The notes: generated by a model not told the origin, from the letters alone. DNA of 64,000 nt from Chrysomallon squamiferum (GCA_012295275.1 CM022675.1:2971536-3035535); one strand, 5' to 3'. Positions 1 to 12,512 are shown, counted from the first letter of the stretch. A program made the numbers and translations.

Positions 1-2498
1 TAAAATGCAGAAAAATCTAAATATCGAGCGCCAACAAAGAGTACATGAAACGAATTGACTCTCTCAATACTGCTTTATCAGAAACTACTGTGTGTGTGTC
101 CTACCAAATAATGACACTGTATTCAGTGACAGTTACTTCTTCCAGAAGTTCATTTATACAGATACAAAATTATTTTTCCTCTGTGTAGTTGTATGTAATA
201 TGTAAATCGCAATCGGACATTTTATTCAGTTCATTTATACAGAAATTAATTATTAATCTAATTAATAAGTTAAAAGCCTTGTTTAACTTGTGGTACATAT
301 AAAAATAATGTGTTATGTAATATAACAGCTGACGAAATCCCCACGAATGTGTCAACTGCGCATGTGCGGAAAAGTCTCATGTCGATACTGGAGCGCAAAT
401 AACTGCATCGATCGAAGGTAGGTTGAAAAACTACTTTTTGAGCTGAAATCTCGCTGATGATTTTCACAAAACATGTTCAGTTTTAACTTTTGTATCCGTG
501 GTAAATCAATGAATGTCTCTTTTGGGGTCTTTTAATAGATGAATTAATAAAAAACGGGCGAGGAAAATTTCATTAAAACAAAATTAGTCACCAACAACTT
601 TGAAAGTGCTAATTATAATTATTATATTAATATAGTTTTTTCTTGTTTTTTTTTTTTTTTTTTTTTTTTAATTAAGTTATTTCAGATTTTACAGTTTGAG
701 ATGGATAAATAGTAAAAGTGTCTTCGAAATAATATTTTAACCTTAAACCTGTTAACGTACACTATTTATTTTCGCCATACATTTAATAAAGGATAATAAA
801 TTATAATAAATTTTTGTTACCATGCCCCATGCTTTGACCTTTTGTAATAATGAACGTTTGTTAATGTAATTTTAATGTTAAATTATTTCAGTTAAAACGG
901 AATCAACAGAAAGTGATAAGTAAGTATTAAATTTTTATTTTTTTCTAAATTTTTATTTTTTATTTTTCATTATTTTAGTCGTCAGAAAATAAAAATATTT
1001 GGAAAATTAATATAAAGCGTTTTAGAATAAGTTGAGTAAAATACAAATTAAAGGGAAGCAATCTGACAGGTGGTGAAAAGGAAGTTATAGCTAAGTACTG
1101 AGGCCCATAAAAGGCTAACTTTCTGATTCTAATTAAGGAAAGAAATTTTAGCTTCATATTTTTAGGCTAGTTTATTGCTAAAACTATCTGACAGAACTGA
1201 TTTGGTTATAAAACACAAATGTTCACTGACAGATGTAGTGTTGTGCATAAGTTTGATGATGCACACAGCTAACTCCCTAGTTTTATGTCCCCTCCTCTCC
1301 CCCACCCCAGCTAAAAAAAAAACCAAATCTAGGAAATGTGAAAAAGAATCATGTTTTAAATATTTAAAAAATAAATTAAAATTAACAAATAAATCTTTTA
1401 TTCAAATTAAATATAAATTAACTACATTGATTATTTGTAATTTCAGTGTTTGAAATGAACTCTTTTGTAAGAAATGTTTTTTAAAACTTTTTCTTTTTTT
1501 CACCTAAAATTAGAGGATTTCTTTTTTCTGTACTAATTAAACCAAAGTGAGTTAATCTCTCTTGTGACTTATACATGTTTTTATTAATTTAAGCTTTGCA
1601 AATGCAATGATAAGTTGTATGCAGTGTAAACTGTAGAGCAGATATCCTTTCTGAACATCAGCAAAGTCTAGATTGTTTTCAGACAGAAATGTAGTTTCTG
1701 CAGCTGTAACAAGTATGACGAGGTCAATAATTTCATGTTTAATTTTGATATCCTTTTGGTTTATGTTGTATTATTTTCATCATAAAGCTATTTAAAACTG
1801 GATTCATCAAATATAAAAACTTTTTTTGTAAGAATGCTAAAAAAATCTTTAAATACAAGTTTGTGCTTGCAGTTTAAATGAAACAGAATCAGTATATAGC
1901 ATAACTTAACCTGATAATACAGTTTTTAAAAGAGAATCACAAATTTTCCAACAGTTTAGTTAGTGAAAGATTTGTTAGTGTCAGGTGATCACTTACTGCT
2001 GCTTTTTTGTTTTCTCTCCACAGTTTTCATTTAACACTCTCTCTTGTTCATTAAAAAAATAAAAAAATAGCAATGAGGTACAGTCACATTCAAACAAGGT
2101 TTCAGGACTGTAAAATAGGTTAATGATTTCAGATGTGTGATATGTTAAGTAGTTTGGATTAATTCTTCATTTTGAAATGTGTTTCTGTAACCAAGAATCT
2201 GGAAGCATTTTCACATCACTTTAGTATTTCAGGTTTATTCCTGCATCTTTGTCACCTAATAACAAACCAGAAAACAAATATAAATGTGTGTATAAATATG
2301 TTGTTATAACTTTTGCAAAACCTATTGAGTTGATGTTCTTAACCATTGTTGCTTGAAATGATACAAGAAATAAATATCAAAAATATTTTATTTAAGAAAA
2401 ACATTTTAGATTAAGTTAGAAACTCTAGTTGTTAAATTTAAAACATATATCTGTTTTTATTCTTTTATTTATTTTATTATATATTGAAATTATTTCAG
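1..2498. other. AT-rich 5' flank and intron of the innexin locus
   Basis: No protein-coding exon can be supported with confidence here. A poly-T run lies at about 638-669. The final bases (tatttcag, ending 2498) are a good splice acceptor for the innexin exon that follows. A 28-nt candidate micro-exon at 892-919 is listed separately. The small open frames in this stretch have no recognisable motifs. Confidence 0.6.
892..919 (+). other. Candidate 28-nt upstream micro-exon of the innexin gene
   Basis: The segment is bounded by an acceptor (aattatttcag, ending 891) and a donor (gtaagt at 920-925). Joined to the exon at 2499, the frame stays open and gives KTESTESDNVSSILGG, leading into the innexin amino terminus. 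The innexin exon has no ATG at its start, so an upstream exon is required. Whether this is that exon is inference. It contains no start codon itself, so a further 5' exon would be needed. Confidence 0.3.
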
Positions 2499-3323
2499 TG
2501 TGAGCTCTATTCTGGGAGGCTTTGCGACATTCTCCAAGCTCAGCTCAAGTAAGGATGATGACTGGGTGGACCAGTTCAATCATCTGTACACTGTTGTGTT
2601 GCTGGCTCTCTTCTCTGTGTTCATCAGTGGAGGACAGTTTTTTGGCAGTCCCATAGACTGCTGGTGTCCAGCTCATTTCTCAGCGTCCATGGTCGCGTTT
2701 ACTAAATCACTCTGCTGGGTGAATGGCACGTACTACGTCCCGATACACGAAGGAATCCCAGACAAGCACTCTGAGAGAGAGGAGCGACAGCTGCCCTACT
2801 ACCAGTGGGTGCCTGTCATTCTCTTGTTCATGGCTTTCCTCTTCAAGCTGCCTGCCGTCATGTGGCGTCTGCTGAGTACAAATTGTGGAATCAGTTTTCA
2901 AAAATCACCCTCTGTGACTTTGACATTCACCAGATGACTAATGTAGAGAGACAAACAGTGCAGTGTGTCCTGCCTTACAACCTCTTCAATGAAAACATCT
3001 TCATCTTTCTCTGGTTTTGGCTTTTCCTTGTCTCCGTGGTAACAGTGTGGAATTCACTCGTCTGGTTTCAGCTACTTTTTGTACAGCACAATCGCAGGAA
3101 GTTTGTGAAGAAACATCTGAAGGAGATTGGTGAAATTCACACAGAATATGATGAAATGCTGGCAAAGAAATTTGCTGATCAGTATCTCCATGACGACGGA
3201 GTCTTTGTTCTGAGACTGATTGTGAAAAACACAAGTGAAATTCTCTTTTCTGATGTAATTAAAAGTTTGTGGTTAACTTACAAAAATAAACCCAGTAAAA
3301 CAGAAGTAGAGACATCACTGTGA
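2499..3323 (+). pseudogene. Innexin (pannexin-family gap-junction channel), internally deleted
   Basis: Innexins are four-pass membrane proteins that form invertebrate gap junctions and hemichannels. The first frame (2500 to about 2890) has the DDDWVDQFNH amino terminus, TM1, the first extracellular loop with CWCPAHF and a second Cys, the family signature YYQWVP, and TM2 ending WRLLS. The second frame (about 2888-3323) resumes at SKITLCDFDIHQM and continues through TVQCVLPYNLFNE, TM4 (IFIFLWFWLF) and the cytoplasmic tail to a TGA at 3321-3323. Between them the cytoplasmic loop, TM3 and the start of extracellular loop 2 (roughly 100 residues in normal innexins) are absent and the frame changes. 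The reading frame begins within a spliced exon (acceptor at 2498), not at an ATG. As written it cannot make a complete channel; an assembly collapse is the main alternative. Confidence 0.85.
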
Positions 3324-5350
3324 AGAGAAATGTGTAAGAAGAAACTTAAAACTGGACAGATAGCAATTTGACTTATCAACAAAAAAAACACTGTAGTCTT
3401 AGTTGCTAATATATGTTTGTTAATATATATATATATGGAAATTCTGTCTTCTTCCAGTTTCTCAAAAATTGTATTTGCCAAGCAGTGTACACCATTTTTG
3501 TTGATTTGAATATAATATATATATATATATATATCTCATCTCCAGATCTGATTGCAAATTGTTTAATAACAGGGATTATTTCTCCTTTATTTTATTACAT
3601 TATTAAAAGAAAGGGCTTTTGATTACATTTTATTTCTTTTGTAAAGTTATTAGTGATTTTTTTGTTGTTTTTTTAAATTTATTATTTTAAAATATATATT
3701 AAGTTTTTATTTCATGAGCAAAGTTAATCAAAGAGTAAAATGATCAGTATAAATTAATATTATCAAATCATTATGAATTCTATGAATTCTTTAGTTGATT
3801 TTTTTATTTTATTTTTTCTTCGTGTAAGTTTTGAAATACACCAGGCAACTATTGTTTTCACTTTTTTAATTTCTCTTTTGTTATTTTACATTATTAAAAA
3901 GAAACAGCTTTTGATTACATTTTCTTTTCTTTTGTAAAGTGGTTGTTGTTTTTTGGTCTTTTTTTTAAATTTATTATTTTATTTACTTGTCTTTTTACAG
4001 TAAAAAAAAAGAAAAATGATTTCAGATTAAACTTTTCTGGTTTAGAAGATTTGGTAAATGCATATAAATGTATATTTTTTTTTTAAATGTTTTTTTATTT
4101 CATGAGTAAAGGCAAACAGAGTGAGATGATTAGTATAAATATCTATTAAATTATTAAATCCTTAAGAATTCTGTGAATTCTTTTTTATTTTGAAAAGAAA
4201 AAGTGAGATTATTTTTCTTTTAGTTATGCAATGTTTGTTTCTTTACATACATATTTTAATATATAAAAAATATTTTTTAATTTTGTTACTAAGTATGAGT
4301 TTTTGGCTTAAACTTTTCTCAGGTTTAGAAGATTTGGTATAAATTAATATTAATTATCAAATCATTAAGAATTTTCTGAATTCTTTTTTTGTTTCCTATT
4401 TTATTTTTTCTTCATGTAAATTTGTTACTAAGTAGAAGTTTTTGGATTAAACTTTTGTTTGAAGATTTGGTATAAATTAATATTAATTATCAAATCATTA
4501 AGAATTCTGTGAATTCTTTTTTTGTATTTATTTTTGATTTTTTCATCATGTAAGTTTATCAAGTACAAGTTTTTGGATTAAACTTTTCTCTGAAGATTTG
4601 GTATAAATTAATACTAATTATCAAATCATTAAGAATTGTGTGAAGTTTTTGGATTAAACGTTTCTCTGGTTTCAGATTAAATTATTATTTTTTAAGTATT
4701 TAATTTAGATCATTTTTCATTATCATACCATAAGTACTGGATGTACTGGCTTCATCTGTTTTAATGTTCCTGTTATTGTACTGAAATGTAATTACTAGAA
4801 GACTGCTTTTTTCTGCTTTTTTAATTTTGTTATATTTTCTTAATAAAAGTTTTAAAACATTATTTAGTTGTTTAGTGTAACATGCTGAAGTTTTGTTTAA
4901 ACTTTGCTCCAGTTGTAAACTATTATTTATTTTATTCTGACATTTTATTTCATCACACACACACACACACACACACACACTCCAAACACACATATATACA
5001 TATAGCTTATACCATACACACAATCATACAAACAAAAAGATGCATACATATATACCAGACTTCCACACACACACACTCTCACACATACATACACACAAAC
5101 ATACATTCACACCACAAACATGTATACATACATACATGTATTTCCATCTATACATCCCTCCCTCCCTCCCTCCATCTATATATCATGTACATACACACTT
5201 CTGTACTTACCTCTGTTGTTTTTGCTTTTGTTTTTCATATTTGTCTTTAGATTCTTACTTACCCTTTCTTTTCTTGGACAAATCAGTTTGTCAGATGAAA
5301 ACACGTATTTACACAGGTCCATGTTCTCTGCTCGAATACAACCATAACCG
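3324..5350. repeat. AT-rich repeats downstream of innexin
   Basis: No gene is visible. From about 3640 to 4680 a degenerate module recurs about five times. Its core is AAGAATTCTGTGAATTC next to TATAAATTAATATTAATTATC and AGATTTGG, and copies are spaced about 130-400 bases apart. A (CA)n run lies at about 4955-4980, followed by mixed CA/TA sequence to about 5140 and a CCCT run near 5155-5172. The open frames here are translated microsatellite. Confidence 0.7.
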
Positions 5351-5352
5351 AA

Positions 5353-7197
5353 CATGAACTGTGAAGTGATCTGATTGTCAGACAAGCACTGAACATGAAC
5401 TGTTAAGTGATCTGATTGTCAGACAAGCACTGAACATGAACTGTAAAGTGATCTGATTGTAAGACAAGAACTGAACATGAACTGTTAAGTGATCTGATTG
5501 TCAGACAAGCACTGAACATGAACTGTTAAGTGATTTGATTGTAAGACAAGCACTGAACATGAACTGTAAAGTGATCTGATTGTAAGACAAGCACTGAACA
5601 TGAACTGTAAAGTGATCTGATTGTAAGACAAGCACTGAACATGAACTGTTAAGTGATCTGATTGTAAGACAAGCACTGAACATGAACTGTAAAGTGATCT
5701 GATTGTAAGACAAGCACTGAACATGAACTGTAAAGTGATCTGATTGTCAGACAAGCACTGAACATGAACTGTTAAGTGATCTGATTGTAAGACAAGCACT
5801 GAACATGAACTGTTAAGTGATCTGATTGTAAGACAAGCACTGAACATGAACTGTTAAGTGATCTGATTGTCAGACAAGCACTGAACATGAACTGTGAAGT
5901 GATCTGATTGTCAGACAAGCACTGAACATGAACTGTGAAGTGATTTGATTGTAAGACAATGGCTGAACATGAACTATTAAGTGATCTGATTGTAAGACAA
6001 TGGCTGAACATGAACTATTAAGTGATCTGATTGTAAGACAATGGCTGGACATGAACTGTTAAGTGATCTGATTGTAAGACAATGGCTGGACATGAACTGT
6101 TAAGTGATCTGATTGTGATTGGACATGAACTATTAAGTGATCTGATTGTAAGACAATGGCTGGACATGAACTGTTAAGTGATCTGATTGTAAGACAATGG
6201 CTGGACATGAACTGTTAAGTGATCTGATTGTCAGACAATGGCTGGACATGAACTATTAAGTGATTTGATTGTCAGACAATAGCTGAACATGAACTGTAAA
6301 GTGATCTGATTGTCAGACAAGCACTGAGCATGAACTATGAAGTGATTTGATTGTCAGACAAGCACTGAACATGAACTGTTAAGTGATCTGATTGTAAGAC
6401 AATGGCTGGACATGAATTGGGAAGTGATCTGATTGTAAGACAAGGGCTGAACATGAATTGGGAAGTGATCTGATTGTAAGACAAGCACTGAACATGAACT
6501 GTTAAGTGATCTGATTGTCAGACAAGCACTGAACATGAACTGTGAAGTGATCTGATTGTCAGACAAGCACTGAACATGAACTGTGAAGTGATTTGATTGT
6601 AAGACAATGGCTGAACATGAACTATTAAGTGATCTGATTGTAAGACAATGGCTGAACATGAACTATTAAGTGATCTGATTGTAAGACAATGGCTGGACAT
6701 GAACTGTTAAGTGATCTGATTGTAAGACAATGGCTGGACATGAACTGTTAAGTGATCTGATTGTCAGACAATGGCTGGACATGAACTGTTAAGTGATCTG
6801 ATTGTAAGACAATGGCTGGACATGAACTGTTAATTGATCTGATTGTAAGACAATGGCTGGACATGAACTGTGAAGTGATTTGATTGTCAGACAATGGCTG
6901 GACATGAACTGTTAAGTGATTTGATTGTCGGACAATAGCTGAACATGAACTGTAAAGTGATCTGATTGTCAGACAAGCACTGAGCATGAACTATGAAGTG
7001 ATTTGATTGTCAGACAAGCACTGAACATGAACTGTTAAGTGATCTGATTGTAAGACAATGGCTGGACATGAATTGGGAAGTGATCTGATTGTAAGACAAG
7101 GGCTGAACATGAATTGGGAAGTGATCTGATTGTAAGACAAGCACTGAACATGAACTGGGAAGTGATTTGATTGTCAGACAAGGGCCGGGCATGAACT
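5353..7197. repeat. 41-bp minisatellite with 656-bp higher-order repeat
   Basis: About 45 tandem copies of a 41-bp unit built on ATGAACTGTTAAGTGATCTG followed by ATTGTAAGACAAGCACTGAAC. Variants include ATGGCTGGAC and GGGAAG forms. Copies are in register (for example ATG at 5477 and 5518). The variants follow a higher-order order: the block near 6321 recurs at 6977 (656 bp, 16 units), and the block near 5870 recurs at 6518 (648 bp because one unit near 6110-6120 has lost 8 bp). Because 41 is not a multiple of 3, the minus strand is open in long stretches in all three frames. This explains several repetitive open frames that are not genes. Confidence 0.95.
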
Positions 7198-7251
7198 GGG
7201 ATATGGATGACCAGATTTACATCAACATGGATGTGAGCTATTGTTTGCAGG

Positions 7252-8110
7252 TCCAATTTTCTGTATAGACAAAGATGTTAAATGTAAATACCTCATTTAC
7301 TGGGCAGGTGAACAAGGTGTTGAACTTTTTGTTAGTTGGGAAATGTCCGGCGAAGATGAGAAATTACTCGCAAACTCCTGGGCAGGGTTGGAAACCTGTA
7401 AAAGCTCAAAGAACTAGAATCCTTTGAGCCTCAGAAACATTTTGTAAATTAATGAAGAAAGACACTTTGTTTCTTATGGCAGCCAGAACATCAGAAAGAC
7501 TTTGAAGTGGTAAATGATGACACCACAAAGTCTCTGGTACTGGCATATTATGATGAAAACAAGATGTGATCCAGTCAGATGCTAGTCTCAAAGGGCTAAG
7601 ATGCATACTGATGCAGGATGACAAACATGTATGCTATGGCAGTCGATTGCACACAGAACTAGAAAAGTTTAACAATTATGTCTATGGTAAGCATATCATC
7701 GTGGAAACTGACCATGAACCATTTGAGAGCATTTGGAAAAACAGCTTTGCATCTCCCAGATTACAGCGTCTCCTGCTCAGAATGTCAGAGTAAGATTTAA
7801 AGGAAATGATACACTGTGCTTGGCCAGAATATAGCAGTGTCTGTCCACCCGATTGGAATGAATACTGGACTCTGAGAGAAGATTTAAATGTCGAGAAGAG
7901 CTTGGCCTTGAAGGGACACTGTCCAGTAATCCCAGACAAACTGCGTTCTTAGATGTTTAAAATCATCCACAACAACATCTTGGGTCTGAGAAATGCCAGC
8001 TGACGGCTAAATATTGCTTGTTCTGGCCTGGTAGCTAGTAAAGAGATGACTGCCTCATGTAAAACATGCAGACAGCTTTCAAAACTATTTCACCAGCATG
8101 TAATCTGTAA
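7252..8110 (+). mobile_element. Degenerate Ty3/gypsy retrotransposon fragment
   Basis: Three parts of a Ty3/gypsy polyprotein survive in the same orientation. Bases 7252-7417 read as a Gag-like piece with KCKYLIYWAGEQGVELF. Bases 7566-7793 are RNase H: DASLKG, LMQDDKHVCYGSR, VETDHEPFESIWK and RLQRLLLRM. Bases 7795-8105 continue into the pre-integrase region (ALKGHCPVIPDKLR, then CKTC) with stops. Protease and reverse transcriptase are missing between the Gag and RNase H pieces, and no flanking long terminal repeats are evident. The element is dead. Confidence 0.8.
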
Positions 8111-9196
8111 TGAAAGATGTTAATTTTGATTGTAAATAACACATCATGAATCTGAATGTGTTTAAAACATATTGAATATGAAATTTATTATGCATTAGTG
8201 ATATTTTATGTTATGTTATTTATTTATTTATTTATTTATTTTTAATATATTAATTTTTTAATGTGAGCAGTTTACAGGAATTGTTTTATTTTATGGATTA
8301 ATTTGAGTTTGTGTGTGCATGGGGATCTTAAAAAACAAATTTACAATGTGGCAAACATTATCTCACATTAATATTTCCAGTGGCTGGTAAAACAGCATAG
8401 TTTTTGATAAATGAAGATATTAGCTGTAACAGGAAACATTCTAAAATATACATTATGAAATATTGAGACAATAAGAGAAAAAACAACAACACAAATATTT
8501 TCTCTAATCATTTATTTTTAACAAAAACACAAATGAAAATGCATTAAAAATAAAAAAAATAATTATTTTCCCATACAAAACTTAACATCATACCTTGATG
8601 CAAAAACAAGAGGAACAAATAAAAAATACTGAAAATTATTACTGAGCATTCATGTGCGTATTTCACAACCATGTTTAAACAGTTGAAAGATGGACAAAAA
8701 TAAATGTTAATTTAAAATAAAAATGACTGAAATGGAACAAGAAAAGAATATGAAAAAGGAAAAAAATTGTTAAATCAATTTAAATATTTTCATTTAAAAG
8801 AGAAAAATAACATAAATGAAATATTGCCAGAAATTTACAATAAATTATTTTAGGCTTATTTTATACCAAAAACATTATTTTAACATTATTTTATTAAATG
8901 AAACATTAATTAAGTTCTTAAATTACAACTTAATTAATCTTATGTATTACACATATTTACTATATAGTTTTTTTTTTTTTTTGACATAGGAAAAAAAAGA
9001 AAAGAAAACAGAACAAAACCCCCACCAAATCAACATGTTCTGTTTAAAACATTGATATTTGTTACTCAGAATAGTTCAGTAACAGAATTAACATTTATAT
9101 ATGAAGACTTTTAATGTTGATTTCAAAACTGCTGTAACCCAAATATTGCAAACATTTATCATTAAAACAGAGAACTTTCAAGAAAACAAGAAGTTC

Positions 9197-9253
<57 letters not shown>

Positions 9254-10570
9254 TATAATTATTAAATATTTAAGTACTGACTGTTAATGACATCTGAATG
9301 TAAGTTGTTTACACATGCAGACACACCCTGCCTCACCAACACATGCACATCTAATGCACAGACACACAGAGGTAAATTCAGAGAGTTCACAGCACTTTTA
9401 TCACATTCCAGATAAGAAAATAAAATACTATTTACAAAAAAAAAAAGTAAGGAACCAAGAAATGCATATAGTATTGAATATTCACTAGACATAATTAGCT
9501 GATATAACGCTGGTCAAAAGTTTCCAAACAATATGGATGCCATCCATATTTTACTCATGTAGTGTCAAAGATACATCTTAAAAACATTAAAACAGCTTTA
9601 TAAAGTAAATTATTCACACAGCCTAGTATCAACGAATAAAGTAAAATTAATATATTTTAAAAATGCCATCTTGAACATATAATAGTCAAAATTTTCAATC
9701 AAATTAGAAAACAAACAAATGAATTTTAAACAAAGAAAATAAAACATAACAACCTTTCAAACTACCATTTCTCATCAGACAGAATTTTATGGCAAAATTC
9801 TGTATTATCAAGAATGTAATTAAAAACAAACAAAACTAAGGTAAAATAAAAAGTCACATCTTATTAAAATTTAGCATATCTAATAATATTAAATAATAAA
9901 AATAGTAATAAAGTAAAACATAACAATAATAATAATGATAAAAATGAAAATAATGATGATGATAATAAAAATAAAATAAGAGTTGTAAAAAAATTCAGTG
10001 AATGTGACAGTAAGTAAGAAAAGAAAAACACTACTCAAAACATTTAGTAACAATTATCTTCTTTTTCTAATTATAGAATAAATTTCTTAATTATTATTTT
10101 ATACTGAATTTTTTTTTTTTTATGTTATTTTATATACCTGATTTTTTAATGATTTTTAAAAATATATAAATGTATTTAAATATGATTTCTGGGAAAAGTA
10201 TTTGATCACTTTTGAACATGATAATTTTGATAGACTCATTAAGTTACATTACTAAGTTTGACTTTGTTCAGGTAGTAGTTTTGAGCTAATAACACATTTT
10301 ATTTATCCATTGTCAACTCAATTGTTAAACATACAGGATATAATTAGTTACATAAACAAATAATAATAATAATAATTAAAAAACAGCAATAGAGAAACAT
10401 CCACCTCAAATAATTATTATCTATATTCATATATACATAAATAAAGAATGAAAAAGGAAGCAGAAAATAACAAAATAATAAAAAATAAAATAATAATAAT
10501 AATAATAATAATAAAGTAAATAATAATAATAACAAATTAATTATTTTGACATTTAAAAATGATCTAGAAT
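8111..10570. other. Gene-free AT-rich spacer
   Basis: No coding sequence is supported. The stretch holds poly-A/T runs, a (TAA)n array at 9199-9247, scattered (AAT)n near 9920-9970 and 10480-10535, and otherwise unique AT-rich sequence. The small frames have no motifs. Confidence 0.6.
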
Positions 10571-10580
10571 TAACACGTTT

Positions 10581-10905
10581 CTGTTGTTTTGTAACTGTTG
10601 CTATGACAGCTCACACTGTTGTTTTGTAACTGTTGCTATGACAGCTCACACTCTGTTGTTTTGTAACTGTTGCTATGACAGCTCACACTCTGTTGTTTTG
10701 TAACTGTTGCTATGACAGCTCACACTGTTGTTTTGTAACTGTTATTATGACAGCTCACACTGTTGTTTTGTAACTGTTGCTATGACAGCTCACACTCTGT
10801 TGTTTTGTAACTGTCGCTATGACAGCTCACACTGTTGTTTTGTAACTGTTGCTATGACAGCTCACACTCTGTTGTTTTGTAACTGTTACTATGACAGCTC
10901 ACACT
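10581..10905. repeat. 35-37-bp minisatellite, nine copies, at the 3' end of frizzled
   Basis: Nine tandem copies of CTCACACTGTTGTTTTGTAA followed by CTGTTGCTATGACAG, some with a two-base CT insertion. The last unit runs into the frizzled reading frame: the TGA stop (minus strand, 10899-10901) and the codons just before it lie at the edge of the array. Confidence 0.9.
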
Positions 10906-12512
10906 CGAGTCTGCGGTGTTTGTGGGATGAAAAAGCGAATCCACGTGCGGGCTGTCTTTTCATTCAGCAGCCACAAACTGGATGCAGCGCCACCTGCGAG
11001 AGACATGATGATCTGCAACACGTAGATCTCCACTGCTGGAATAGACCGGTCCAAGGAACAGTCGTAATAACTAACACAAGGTTTGTCCATAGCCTGGGCT
11101 GTCCACTCGCCGAAGTTAATCATTTCATACCACAGACATCCGATAACACATACAGCAGCAGTAACATATACTGCGGTAAAAATGCCCATTTTGGTCATCA
11201 ACACTTCCAATTTTTTAATATATAATCCGTCCTCTTTTAAAATAATTTTAGCGCGAAATAAAGAAACAAATCCTGACAGAATGAGTCCAGTACCGACAAC
11301 AACGAACAAGATTTGAGGTGTTAAAACGAACACAGTCTCAGCTGTGACGTCATCAACTGACACTTGACATAGTCCTGTAAGTTCATTGCCCTCAACTCTT
11401 CTCATTGTCACTATGGTGATGGTCATAACTGCAGGAATGATCCAGGAAGCTAGGTGGAAATAACCACTGCAAGACTTTATTGCTTCTTGTCCCCATTTCT
11501 TGTTTGCTGACAAAAACCAACACAGTGTCAGGATGACCCACCAGATGGAAGTTGCCATCCTGAAATAGTACAGTAAAATAAACAGTATGTTACAGCGCGT
11601 GCTCTCGATCCCTGCCTGAATGAGAAACATACGACCATCCGGTCTGGTACCGCACGATACTCTATCCGCTCCTTTTATTATACTGACCACGACAGCCATA
11701 GAATACACAGCATAACACATCGCCATAAATATAACTGGTCTTTGGGGGTATTTGAATCTTGAGTTATCCATAACCAAGGTGAGTACAGTAAGCGTAGAAC
11801 AAACACAACACACGACTGCCCAGGTCACCATACACAGCCGGAAATACACTTTATCTGACTGACTGAAATACACGTCGACGTCACAACGAGGCGCACACGA
11901 TTTATTTGCTTGAAGGTGACTTATGTGAACGAACCTGGCTGGACAGATGTCGTTGTGCTGGGTGTCAGACGTCTCAGATGTTGATTTTATCAAAGTCTCG
12001 AAGTCTTTTTTCATCTCTGGATCCATGAGACTATTGTTCACTTGTTGAGTTATATTGGGCGGCTCTATACACAGAGTGCTAGAGACATTTCCAGACTCTG
12101 GCAGCTTCTCGCACGATAAAGGATCCGGCCAGGAAAAGTGAAATTTGTTGAGAATGGGTTCACACTTTGACTTTACCTCGAGACACAGAGAACGACAAGG
12201 CGAAATGGTAAACGTCACTTCGTCAAATTCAGTACACATCGGAACATACACTGAGCACAGGAAAAACTTCAATAATGGTGAACATCCAAACTGAACAAGA
12301 GGAAAAAATAGTTGTACCTGAAGATCTGCTTCATACAAACTCCTGTCTCCAACCAGATTGGGCATTCGAGTCATGTTGTACCCTACGTCCGAGCACGTGG
12401 ATTTCGTAATAGGCTCGCACTTGACATTGTGTTCGAACGACGTGGAACACACAGCTGACGGCGACGACGTCCATAGCACAAAGATTAAAACGAGCAGAAC
12501 TGACCCCGGCAT
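10899..12512 (-). CDS. Frizzled-4-like Wnt receptor, intronless
   Basis: A 537-residue seven-pass receptor read without introns. After a signal peptide (about residues 1-22, hydrophobic LLVLIFVLW) comes the Cys-rich Wnt-binding domain (about 30-150), with CEPITKSTC, GYNMTRMPNLVG, PLVQFGCS and FLCSVYVPMC. Its MPNLVG and CSVYVPMCTE stretches resemble Frizzled-4 more than other classes. Seven membrane segments follow from about residue 225 (VYFRLCMVTWAVVCCV onward) to about 515. The essential Dishevelled-binding motif KTxxxW is present as KTARTW directly after TM7. The tail is very short and ends QTRV, which fits a class I PDZ ligand (T at -2, V at 0). The role inferred from the family is Wnt or related-ligand signalling through Dishevelled at the plasma membrane. 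The ATG at 12510-12512 is supported by the following signal peptide. Subclass assignment is less certain than family. Confidence 0.93.
   Translation of the reverse strand: MPGSVLLVLIFVLWTSSPSAVCSTSFEHNVKCEPITKSTCSDVGYNMTRMPNLVGDRSLYEADLQVQLFFPLVQFGCSPLLKFFLCSVYVPMCTEFDEVTFTISPCRSLCLEVKSKCEPILNKFHFSWPDPLSCEKLPESGNVSSTLCIEPPNITQQVNNSLMDPEMKKDFETLIKSTSETSDTQHNDICPARFVHISHLQANKSCAPRCDVDVYFSQSDKVYFRLCMVTWAVVCCVCSTLTVLTLVMDNSRFKYPQRPVIFMAMCYAVYSMAVVVSIIKGADRVSCGTRPDGRMFLIQAGIESTRCNILFILLYYFRMATSIWWVILTLCWFLSANKKWGQEAIKSCSGYFHLASWIIPAVMTITIVTMRRVEGNELTGLCQVSVDDVTAETVFVLTPQILFVVVGTGLILSGFVSLFRAKIILKEDGLYIKKLEVLMTKMGIFTAVYVTAAVCVIGCLWYEMINFGEWTAQAMDKPCVSYYDCSLDRSIPAVEIYVLQIIMSLAGGAASSLWLLNEKTARTWIRFFIPQTPQTRV

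Noticed and set aside
1175-1453. 92-residue plus-strand open frame
   Set aside because: Low-complexity Lys-rich translation of AT-rich DNA without splice or domain support.
2500-2502. Innexin start at 2500
   Set aside because: The codon is GTG directly after a splice acceptor, so it is an internal codon of a spliced exon.
5353-7197. Regularly spaced repeats that could suggest a CRISPR array or a repetitive protein
   Set aside because: Units are contiguous 41-mers without unique spacers, in a eukaryotic genome; the open frames follow from the repeat period.
10728-11316. Plus-strand open frames across the frizzled region
   Set aside because: Antisense shadows of the frizzled coding sequence and of the adjoining minisatellite.
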